From positions 374,501-438,500 of the forward strand of contig NC_058507.1 of NCBI RefSeq assembly GCF_020382885.2: a stretch of DNA of 64,000 nt, given 5' to 3'. Shown in pieces: positions 25,401 to 37,400 of the stretch. The translations under genes and the position numbers were made by a program. Position 1 is the first letter of the stretch. The number at the start of each line of letters is the position of its first letter. The notes under the pieces were generated by a model. It did no database searches and was not told the DNA's origin. It was given only the letters and a program-made list of their open reading frames with translations. Source of the DNA: Scatophagus argus. Lineage: Eukaryota > Chordata > Actinopteri > Scatophagidae.

Positions 25401-28400
25401 TTTTTAAATTAACTGCTATTTAACTGACGGAAGGAACAAGACGGCAGCAGCAGCCTGTCGCCAATTTAAAGTAGCCCAACAAATCAGCAACTTCAAGCAA
25501 AGAAGAACTTAGGCTGATAAAAAGGGTCAAATTAGTGTGAACCGTGTGCTTGGTGACTCGCTGGCAGCTTTCTAACTGCAGGACACAGTGATGTCACTTT
25601 CAGTCTGAGTGCACCGGAGTCTTGGCTTGGCTGAATCCCTGAGGTAGGACGTCACCCGCAAAGCTCAGTTAGGCTGCTGTCAGCCTTCAGAAGGCGTCAA
25701 GAAATCTGAGAAAGCTGAGAAATTCTGAAGTATACCGAATTAGCAGGCCACACCAAGCTCAGGGAGCCGTTAGCTGCTGATGTTACAAACCTGGTTTAAC
25801 CAGGGGGCTTGCCAGCTCCAGGGTTTGTGGGGTTATCCCCTGAAAATCGACTAAACATGAGGCTGAGAGGTGCCAGTGTGGAGTCACGTCACCCAAAACA
25901 TTAGTCGTGTTTCAGCACACATTTAACTCAGGGCTAGTAGAAGTGCAGTGTCAGTATAAGCTGTGGATCTCACTGCTTCCTTTAACTCGATGAAAGCTGA
26001 TTTTTTCAGTTGCAGCTCAGCTTATACACAAGGTGGCAGGTGGGGGGCACATTAAGAGTTTTCACTAAAAGTCTTCAGTTCTGCCCAAGTGAGGGATGAA
26101 CGCACAAGCGACAGCCACAGAGGGCAAAGTCTGTGTTCACAGAACCTAGAGTTACAGTATGTCACTGCTTTGCTGCCAAAAACATGAACTCATCTGAAAG
26201 TAAATAAGACTGACTTCAGACCAGCATACTGACAGAGACACGCCACTAACCCACAGACTGAGGCCTTTAAAGAAACAGTTTAACAAGGCGCCTCTTCCTC
26301 TCGTGGAGTCACACGATCACATAAAGTTCCACTTATGTCTGTATGCTAAATATGAAGGTACAGCCAACATCTGGTTAGCCTAGCTTAGCTTCGCATGAAG
26401 CCTGGAAGCATTGAGAGCTGAAACAGTCTGACTGCACTGATTAACTCAGCTGTGTAGTTTTATCTGAAGTACTCCATCACCCATTCAGAGGTTTGGAATA
26501 TTCAGAAAACTCTGTGGCTGCACACAGAAACAAACTCAGCACTGTCATTGTCCTCCTCTATGCAGGTGGTGTACTTACCGTAGGCCATCTTCATCCTCCT
26601 CTTCCTCTTCCTCTTCTTGTTATTCCCAGGGTGGGAAGGGCTGGAATCTGAGCCGTCCAGGTTCTTGAGGAGGACCACCTTCTGTTTGAGGCAGCTGCAT
26701 CCGAACATGCAGGTAGGCTGGCCACAGTGGCTGATCCTGGAGGAGTAGGCCAGACTGGAACAGATGCAGCCCAGCCTACAAAAGTCATTCAGGCAGGGAG
26801 GAGCTGGCCTCTGGGTCAGCTGGATGGGAGCAGTGGGGTTCTCACTGACGAAACCCTGAGGAGGACAGGAGTCAGGGTACACTACAGACTATCATGCAGT
26901 GTGAACACATTCTTTTAATTTCTCTCAATACCTCTGATTATACTTGGATACTTTTACAAAAGTAATATTTCAGTGTGGGACCATTTGTGTAGTGTGGTTT
27001 CAATACTTTCACTGCCGCACTGCACTATGGTGTGTTTGTAGCAGTGAAGAATTAAAAATGTCAGCTACTCAAACATCAAATATCTCTTTCTTAGATCAGA
27101 GATTTGCCTGCTTCCTGCTGAGCTGGTTGTCTTTGGACACATTTTGATAGAGAAACTGGTTTCGGTTTGGTGTCAGTGCTGATACCTACAACTGCGACCT
27201 CTTACCATCAGGGTGAAGAGTGATGTCAGAGCAATGGTGGCCCTCTCCTCAGTGATGCTGGTCCGGGGTCTGCCCTCCCAGACCACCCTGTCCTCTAGGT
27301 CCTTTTGCCTCAGCAGAGCTCGGGTCATCACAGCTCCTCCATTCTTCCTGCAGCTGTCAGTGCGCTCATCGGCCCCCAGCTCAGAGTCCGACTCCAGCGG
27401 GGCCATGTCGTCTGAGGGCAGGGGGGCTGTGGACCTAGGGGGACTGAGGGTCTGTGACGAGGTCTTGGGTTTGAGTTTCTTCCTTGTCTTGATGGTTGTA
27501 GGTTGAAGATAGACAGAGTCTGGGATCTGTACTGCATGCTTAGGGTCCAGGTTTGACTCAGCTGAAGTGGGAGATGGTTCTGCTCTGGGTTTATTGTATT
27601 TTGGACCTTTCTGCTTTGTGTTTTCTCTCCTGGATGTTTTGGTCTCTCTGACAGTGACTTTGGGTCTCTTGGAAGGGGGGATGAATCCAGATATGAGGTC
27701 CGAGGTGGGGGAGCTGCTGGGCTGTTTCTTCAGGACACTGTCAAGGGTGCGGACGTAGCTAGTGCTCCTGGTGGGCAGCTCGTACACCACCGGCTCCACC
27801 AGAGGCTGAGAGAAGCTGGCGGCTCGCTCGTCAATCAGCTTCCCTTCATTCTCCAAATACTCGTCCAACATGTCGCTGCAGAACGCTGACAGGTTCTTCT
27901 TTGGCACATCTGAACTGGGACCAGCTGCAGAACACAAATGATTTAACACAAACGAGCCCTGAGAAGAGGTTCACAGTCTTTCAGCCAGTCAGTCAGCTGT
28001 GAGCTACCACTAGAGCAACATTTTTAGTCTTTATTTTTTTTACATGTAGCCCAAACAGTCTCCATTCAGAGTGAGCTGAATCAACTGTTAGCAGCTCCTG
28101 TTAGCAGTGCAGCCATGGATGTCCAGTCACCGGATTACTGTGATACTGAGGAAAGCTTAAAACCTTGATGATGATTGAAGTGAATTTTTTCAACATTTAT
28201 TCTGGTCAGACATCAGAGATAAAGATGTCTGCAGAAAGTGGACGTCACACTGAATGATGTCAACATGTGTCTTATGTGTGCATGTTCACATTTCACTCAG
28301 TTTGGACACTGAGGAGAGTATGAAAGTGTGTTAAACTGATGCTCCAGTTTCCTGACAGTGAAGACAAAGAAGAACAGCGAATGTTCAGACAACAGATGCT

Positions 28401-31400
28401 TTAATGCGTGAATCTAGGACTTGTGAACTGAGGACAGCTATCAGTATCGTTTCTGACGAGACCTGAGAACCAACATTAAAATGAGAATTAGATAAAAGGG
28501 CCACAAACAGCAGAATAATCCAGATGCTGGTGTTTGATCACTAAATACACGAAATTACCCTCAGGTTTGGGTGGTGCCAGAGTGGGTGGTGCCTCTGACG
28601 GAGAGAATTTCTCTCTCCAACCTTTAATCTGCGTCACATCTGTTGTTTTTCCTGTTCTGGACACGAACGCTGCACAAACACCTGCAGACAAAAAGAAAAG
28701 CAGTGCTTCTGTGTTTCCTGTGGACGCTACGCAGGAAGTCTGAGATGCATGGGAGCAGCAACCTGACTATAATAATAACTAATTATAATATTTTTTACTT
28801 TAATGTAATGTCTACAAGAAGATCAGTCTGTGTTGGTTTTGGGACTGGGGGGATAAATTAGTCCATATCCCTTGTGTCATACTGGGCTTACTGAGCCACT
28901 AACTAAATTTACTTGAATATTTTTTGCTACATGAAGTGCATTATGTGTATGTACCAGCATTTATGATGGAAACCTGATCATGAGACTGATGTCATCATTC
29001 AACTGTCCATAAAGTTATTTTAAAAATAATAAAACATTCTGTCTAGTGCTTAGAGGCACTGGTTGTAGGCCTGAGTCTAACCCTCAGCACGAAGGCACCA
29101 ACCTTGAGCCAGCGGCAGCTCCTGGGTCAGCGGCTCCAGAGAGACTCCAGGAGGGGGGATGGGCAGGCGAACCCCAAGGTACTGCAGGTCTATGGCCAGA
29201 GTCGGATCCAGCAGGTTCATCTTCAGACCGACTGATTTCACAGAGAACAACAGACACAGAGACTTTGGACTCGCCTTTTCATTACGATCAGGTGTGTCTG
29301 TTAGCTTCAGCTACAACTAAAGCTGCAGTCGCTCACTTTTTTCCCCTCAGCTCCTATCCTCAAAGTAAGTATTTAGATGGACCAGCATGTTGATGACTCA
29401 GTCTGATAAGCCAGAGAAAAACTGCAAAGTTTTAACTGTCCTACTGGGGAAAACAGCAGCTAAAACATCAAAACCATCGCTGAATATTTTTCTGATGAAT
29501 GACTCATTAAACTGATAATTAGGCTCCAAACTGTTGAGGGTTTGGCAGATCCACTGTTGCACATCATTGTTCAAATGATGACTTCTGAATCAAATAAACG
29601 ACAGAAATGTTTGGTTAACAAATATACATGAAGAGAAGAAAGCTGACAGATCACTATTGTTTATTGTGTATCAGTACAGCTTATGGCCTCTAGTGAACTA
29701 ATCAGCCTAAAATCTGTCTGAACATTTAAGATGGAGCCTGACTGATACATTGGCCAGCTGATATCAGCCATTCATATATCAGCAGATGGATCAGCATCGA
29801 CGGATATGTTGTCAGATATGCAGTGATACGAGAACTTTAATTATTTATTTAACGATTATAATAATGAAAAGGTTCAACAGGGTCAATATATAAAACAAAA
29901 ACTGATGAATCTCACACAGAAGTTATTATGTTATTGCTGATTATTGACAATTCTGTTTTTGTTTCCATTGTAGTTACTACTTTTGATTATGTCATTTTAC
30001 TTGTCGATCTTCACAGCTGGCTAGTATAGTCACAGTGTCTCGCTGATACTGCATCATTTTAATTTGTTGTCTTCTTTAGAAAGACAACAAATTACCCCAG
30101 GAAGACTAGCAACTACTCTGTGAAGCTCCTGGAGAAGATTAAAGACAAGACGTACCTTCCTGCAGCACAGGATGGATCACCTGTCTGTGTCTCATCAGCT
30201 TCAAATCTCTGAGAAGAATCTTCTCAAAGGCAGCAATCTCCTCCAAACTGTCTGCCGTCTCTACTGTGGATAAACAACTTCATTATCTCTTGTGTTCATT
30301 TCATAAATGGTTACACAGTCTGGGACACATTTGGTTCGTTAGAAAGGTTTGACATGTTGCAGAGTCCTGGATGTGGTTAGCTTAGCTCAGCACAAACAGT
30401 GGAAGCAGAGGTAAAAAAACAAAAATCAGCTAACACAGTCCATGTTAGATTGGGTTTTTATAGCTAGCTGACAGTGAGCATATCTGACAGTACAGTAGTA
30501 CAAAGTCATGCAGTCACACTTGCCTCTTTTCACAGTTTTATCTCTGCCATCTTCACCTCCACCGCACTGCTGGTATTGACTCGGGTGCCGACAGCTGACA
30601 CTCAGACCAGCTTGTAGCTTGGCCCTATTGTTGACAGTGAGCCTCCTCACACTCGCAACAAGTTCAGGGCAACTTCGCTTGAAGTTTTGGTTGCAGAAGC
30701 AATGATACGTCCCACTGTCTCCGGACGGGTGGTGGTTTAACACTGGATCAACTTTCCTGAAGCCGTACAGATTGAGCTGACGGACAAAGCTTGAGAAGTT
30801 GGTTGTTTTGAAGGTGCCGGTGGTGTCCGAGCTTGTGGTGCTTGGAGACAGAATCTGTCTCTCAAAGAGACGCTGATCAATGACGATGACATCGCCGTCA
30901 CTGTCCCAGCAGATGGCTGGGATTTCTGGGTTGTTCACCAAACACCACAGTTTGGCAGGAAAGTTATGAGGGTGGATGCTGTCAGGGAGTGAGCTTTCAC
31001 CAGCATCCATGTTTGCATCTGTGTGATTGGAAACACAGGTAATGTTTGTGAACCCAAGGCTTCACTGCATCTGAATATCAGGCCAACTATCAACAGTTAG
31101 CTGGTAAGACTCTAATGTTATGTGGTTATGAAGCAGGTTTAGATTAGGCTAAGGTTTCACACGTTCATAACATTTACTACTGTTAGGAATGATAGGGGTC
31201 AGGGTGGACTGGACCAGGCTGTCTGCCCAGCTACAGAAGGTAACCATCAGTGGTCAGAAAAAGGCAGGTGATGCGAGTACAGCACCAGGAAGAATCATGT
31301 TCAAAGTCGTTAAGAATGGCTGCATTTGTCTGAACTGGTAATGTCCTGAAGGCCACAATCTGAACCAGTTTGACTTCCTTCTTACTGACATGGAGATTAT

Positions 31401-34400
31401 TCATAGCCTGCATTACCACACTGGAGTGAGATGGTGAAGATGAGGAGCAGTGCTGAAGCAAAAACAGGAAAAACCAGTGGTGGAATCACAGGATGCAGAA
31501 TGGCTGCAGGACCTTGCAATAATCTTGTGAGATAAGATGAGGCTTTATTGATCCGAAGACAACCTGAATAATCTGGACAAAAAGATGCAAGCCTGCAACA
31601 AGCTGTCACAACATTCCAATGTGTGACATATGACTGTGTGAGACGCAGCGGTCAAACGATGACCCTGCCTGTTTTCCCAGAAGAAATACTCCTGCCATTG
31701 GAACTGATGCTGAAGGAATCATACAAAGACAAGATCAGAAGATTTCTACGAGTCTCAGCAGGGGCTACAGACCATATTTCGCTTGCCATTCAAAGTCAAG
31801 GCTCCTGATCTGACACCCACTCCATCCAAATAAGCCCATGATTCAGATTTGAAGAGCAAACTGGTCTCAGTTTTGTCAGCATCTCATACAACAAATTCAA
31901 TACATTCAGCGATTGGCAGCTACTCAGGATCTGACTCCTAACATTGATACAGCTGTGAAGGCTGGGGGCGTCATCTTTCAGGAGCAGGTTAAACACTAAA
32001 AATCTTCTTTCTCTGAAGAAACAACACATAATTATTGTGGTCAAGTGTAAAGATATTGTACATTCTGAAAACATTCTGAAAACATGCTTTTTGAGACTTT
32101 AAATGTTGACAAGTGATGTGAATCATAAACAAGTCAAAGAGTGTATTGTAGGTCAGTCTGTGCCTCTGTAGATCTGCTGTGATGTGTAAACTGTAATGAG
32201 AGTCATTTCACTAAGTCTGACCGAATGAGGAGAAACTGAGACATTATCTTAAAATTGCAACATCTCAGGCTGTCATCTTTTATAAAACGAAGGTTCATTA
32301 ACTGTGGACATTTTCAGAATGGACTTTCTTTACACTAAACCGAGTGGCTTGTTAACAAACAACACACAACATGTATGTCAGAGACACTTAGAGCTGGTAC
32401 ATGTTTTGCTTGTTTTTCCTGTGATTTAGCCAGGCTAACAGTTTCCCCCTGCTTCCCGTGTTTATGGTAAGCTAGGCTAAACACATTCTAGCCTTCTCTC
32501 AGGACACACAGAGATGAAACTAAAATTCATCTTGTTATTCTACCAACGTGTTAACCGAGTAAATGTTTCAGCATGCCTGTAATAACACAATCATAATCGT
32601 GCTGTTACCATTTTCAGGTGTGTCAGTTGTTTGTTGCAGGTGACTTTCAGGTGTCGTCCGAGGCTGTGAGACCATTTCTTCAGACGAGTCCACGATGTGA
32701 AGTTTGAGGGCCTCCTGAAATACGAATTTCTGGTTTTTAATTTTCTGTCATATTAGGTTAGACATAGCATTATCAACAAGATTATTGCAAGTCTGAAGTT
32801 CTGCTGGTGTCACCCGGAGGCTCTGACACCTGTAACATCTCACAACAGGACATTACTGGACAGAAGAAAAATATTCTGATGATGACACATACTTCTTCTT
32901 CTCAGAATCTTTTGGAAGATGAAGTCAAGAAAGTCAATAAAGTTTTTCGATTCGGGGTTTGCTTTTGCTTTGTGAGGCCCACTGGACATGCTCAATGAAG
33001 TTTCTCCTTCTGACTCACGGACTTTACATCAGTGTCATTGTGGCCAAATTGTGTAATTACAACATCATGTGACACACACTGGTCCAAAAGACTTTTTCCC
33101 ATAAAGTTACAAAGTGGAAAAAAATCTGTGAAAATATTTGTGCTGATAGTTGTGCTGATAGTTTCACTATCAGCACATCTGGAAAGTTGAGATGAGCTGC
33201 ATAACTAAAACTTTTCATCTGTGTTCAAGTTAGATGAGGTCTAACCCAATAGTTGGCGCTGGGCCAGCAGAGCTCTCTGGTGCATCTGCTCTATAGGCCA
33301 AACAACTAACAACTCAGGCCTTCTTTCAAGTAACTGATGATTAACATTAGGATATGACACATCCAAAAAATGTCTTTGCTTTCCTAGGCTCTGGAAAAAT
33401 GTTACAAATATAAAACCACAGTGGATTAAAAGCATGAGTAGTTTCTGATAGACAGAGAAGAACTGACCTCTACAGACGAAAACTATTTTCTACCGTGTGA
33501 CTGTGTGGAGGTAGCAGAAACATCGTGTGTCAGTGTCACACAACCATTCTGCATGACATCCTATGCTCAGGCCTGCTGGATCATGTCTAGTCACATCTCT
33601 ATCGGATCACATTGTAAAATCCAAAACACACCACTGCGTTACCATTTGATTTGACTCATCTGTTGGCCATAGGACACACTAAACAAGTGTTCATGTGCCT
33701 CAAAAGAGCAATCCACATCTTAACTGAAACAAACACTTGATGTGCAGCAATTTAACTTTATTTAGGTTTACCTTTGATGTAAATGAGATAAATAGCTGCT
33801 CCTCCACTTCCTCCAGGTTAGGCTTCATGCTAGTATAGACCGAGTCATCCATCTTCTGATCCATATCAGTCTTTGCAAGCTTTCGCCGTCGGGATTTCTT
33901 GCGCTTGCAGGGTTTGTTGCCCGGGATTGGCTGTGCCTGTTGGGACATCTCATGTGCATTTGCCTCTACTGTACTTGGAGATGGACAGGGGACAGCCACT
34001 GCCTCTGAGTTTGAAAAGTCCACTCCCATTCCAAGGTCATCGGTGGTGAAAAAGTGCACAAGGTCAGTGAGTGAAGGTGTGGGTGACAGTCCGTCTCCAT
34101 CTAATGAAGAAAAGGTTGGAGACAACGGCAACTGAAGTGCCAAGGGTGACAGTTCTGCAGGGAAGGGCAACGACTGTTCGTTCTCTTGAAATGATGAAGT
34201 GGTATCAGGGGGAGGTGTGGATGTAGAGTCAAAAGTCTGTGGTTCAGGGTGGGAGGGAGTCTGGGAAGGCAACAATGGCGACGTAACAGTCGCTAAAGGA
34301 AGAGTCTGTGGTGTGGGCTGAAATGTGGTGAATGAAGTGTCCATGTACCGCTCAGGTGGAGGTAACACTGTATGCCATTTAAACACAGAGCCTGCAGAGT

Positions 34401-37400
34401 CTTCACTATGCTGTAACTCTTCAGAGGGTACTGTGCTTGGAGCTGGTTCAGAAGTAGTGCAATTGAGTTGTGAAGTTACTGAGGCTGGCAGGGAAGGTAA
34501 AGGTTCTGGAGAGCTAGCAGGTGACAAAGGCTCAAAGCCAAAAGAAGAACATTCCGGGTCTGGTAGCAATGAATCTGACTTCATAGTGGGAGAGTCTAAA
34601 GGTAGTGTGGAAGACTCAGTGATGGTTGGTGTTTGTGGAGAACTTGGGGCAGGTAACACTGTGTCAAGTTGCGGCGTTAAAAGGGGGGACCGAGAAGAGG
34701 TAGTAAGAGCTGAGGAAATGGCGGATATATATGTCCCAAGTGTAGAAAATGACTGATCTGAGTTGAGTAACACTGGTGTACGATCTAGCACTGCTGGCTC
34801 TGAGTCTGTACCTTCATCAACTGAAATGGAGGCCAAGATATCATTAGTTCCTTGTCCCTTTGGATCTGTAGTGGCAACAGCATCTGAACATGTTAGACTT
34901 GAAGGCTGATGGTTGATTTCAACTGCTTCTCCATTGCCAGCAGAAACCATTTCATCTGGATGAATGTGTACACTAGCACGTCCAGAGGTGTGGTCGTCAG
35001 ATCTTGTGACATCACCACTGAAATCCTTTGAGGGACAAGTTGGACTGTGGGTGTGATTAGAAGGCGGACATGCAGAAGCTGCAGGAGGACTCTGTGATTC
35101 CGTAGCCGTGGAAGGGGAGGCCGACATGCTCTTTGCCTGTCTGGATTTCGTCGAATGCTGCTTCAAAAAAAGAGCCAGGGCTGGCAGAGGCAGAGGTGCT
35201 GGCCGTTTATGCTGCTTCACTTTCACCTGCGATTGTGCTTCAGACTTATATTTGTGGTCTGAGTCCACAGAGAAGTTCTGGGACACTGCTGGAGCAGCTG
35301 CAACATTACTGACATCAGAACAATCTGTCCTGACAATGTCCTTGCAGTTAACAAAATTCAAAAGGTCCTTGTCTTTAACCTTAACTTTCATCTTTGTTTG
35401 TGCAACAGTTTCACCTTTCTTTGCAGGTGATGCTTCACTATGTGTTTCAGTAGATGTTCTTTCCCTCTTAGGAACATCTTGTCCATTTCTTTTCAAAGTG
35501 GTAGTTTTAGTGTTGTTTAGCTCATTTCTGTGAGAGGTGTTGTTACTGGCGCTCAGCTGCTCCAAGCTGCATCTCTGCAGTGAAACATGAGCCTCCCGAA
35601 TAAGTTCAGAAAATAACTTCTGAGCTGGACTTGGACTGCTATAGAAGGAAATCAGAAACAGTTAAAACATCACATTAGTCACATCAGTATTAGTGGCCAT
35701 ATGTTTAATGTCATGCACTTAGCTTATGTTTAAAGAAAGAAAGAATTAATAAGGGTTTGCAACAGTTTCCATTTTCTGGCAATTAGCATTTTTTTATCAG
35801 AATTGTTGGAGTACTGACAGTGAAAATATTCAACTTGAGCACAAGTTGTGTGTTGCATTGCTTTGCAGCATGTTGTGTGCGGAGGACCAATTAGAATGGT
35901 GGATCAGAGCGGCTGCTCAGTTGCTGAGAGCCAGGAAGCTCTGGAGGAGAGAGCTGCTGGCAGAGCTGAAGCTTCTGGAGGAAGAAACAAATGGATTTTC
36001 TTCTGATCTGGAGACATTAACCAGCAGAAGTAGAGTTCACGCTTTACTATGTTAAACTGCTAGGTTTAAAAAGTGGATCTATCTTTACTCCAATTCTGTC
36101 TGTCTGCAGCAGCCAGCCGCAGTGTATTGCAGGTTACTGTAATTAGATGTCCAATTAGGGTTAGGGTTAAGCCTAACCCTAACCCTTTTTAAACATAGAC
36201 AACATTTGACTCGAATTTCTCCCACTTGTTTGTGTCACTGAAATCCTCCAAGACACAAAAACTGGCACCAAATGGACACTCTGATAAGCTAAATTATCCA
36301 TCACAGTGAAAAGTTGTGTCTTAAGGCAGTGGTCCCCAACCCCCGGGCCACGGACCGGGATCAATCAGTATCGGACCGCACAAGAATTAATTATTTATTT
36401 CTGTTTTATTTATTATCTGAGTCGAGCGGTCTTTTATTTTGAAAAGTGAAATGACCATATTCTCCTCTCTGTTACATCTCCTCATTTGAGCACCAAAATT
36501 TAACCCAGCTAGCAAAATGAGTAAACAGCTGTCTTTGGAAAGTTTCTTTGTGAAAGGGAAAAGGCACAATGAAGAGAGAGAAGAGCAGCCTACGACTTCC
36601 AAGAAAAAGAAAGGTTTTAGCAGACTGTACCAGGAGTCCTACTTGAAGTATGGATTTATCGCGACAGGTGATTCCCACACACCAAGCCCGCTCTGCATAA
36701 TATACGGCAACCGGCTCTCAAACGAGGCAATGAAGCCTTCAAAACTGCTTTGCCACTTAGAGACCAAGCACCCAGGAATAAAAGACAAGCCCCTGGAGTA
36801 TTTTGAAAGAAAAAAACATGAACACGAAGGACAGAAGAAATTACTGAGGGCCACCACATCAGTAAATGAAAATGCACTGAGAGCATCATACTTAGTGGCG
36901 AATCGTATTGCTGAGGCTAAAAAGTCATTCACTATTGGTGAAGAATTGATCTTGCCCTCCACTAAAGACATTAGCCGTGAACTTCTAGGAGAGGATGCTG
37001 TTAAAAAGATATCACAGGTGCCTCTGAACACAGTGACTCGGCGCATTGAGGAAATAGCGGAAGACATTGAGACATAGTTGTTGGAGAGGATTGATAAATC
37101 ACCGTGGTACGCACTCCAGGTTGATGAATCTACAGATGTTGACAACAAGGCGTTACTGCTTGTTTATGTGCAATATATTTATCAGGAGGATGTGCACGAG
37201 GATTTGTTATGTGCACTATCATTGCAATCCAACACCACAGGCGCAGAACTGTTCAAATCGCTCAAATGTTTGAGCAGCTTTGTGAGGAGATGCGGAGCAC
37301 AGACGCCTTCTCTTATACACAGAGATAAGATGGTTATCTCGTGGGAAATTACTGGCCAGAGTGTTTGAACTACGAGAACAGCTGCAAAGATTTCTCTCAG

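Noticed and set aside
29740..29840. Degenerate alternating ATATCAGC/GGATATG sequence resembling a fold-back repeat
   Set aside because: Reminiscent of an old fish repeat, but arms do not pair well by eye and no ends could be defined.
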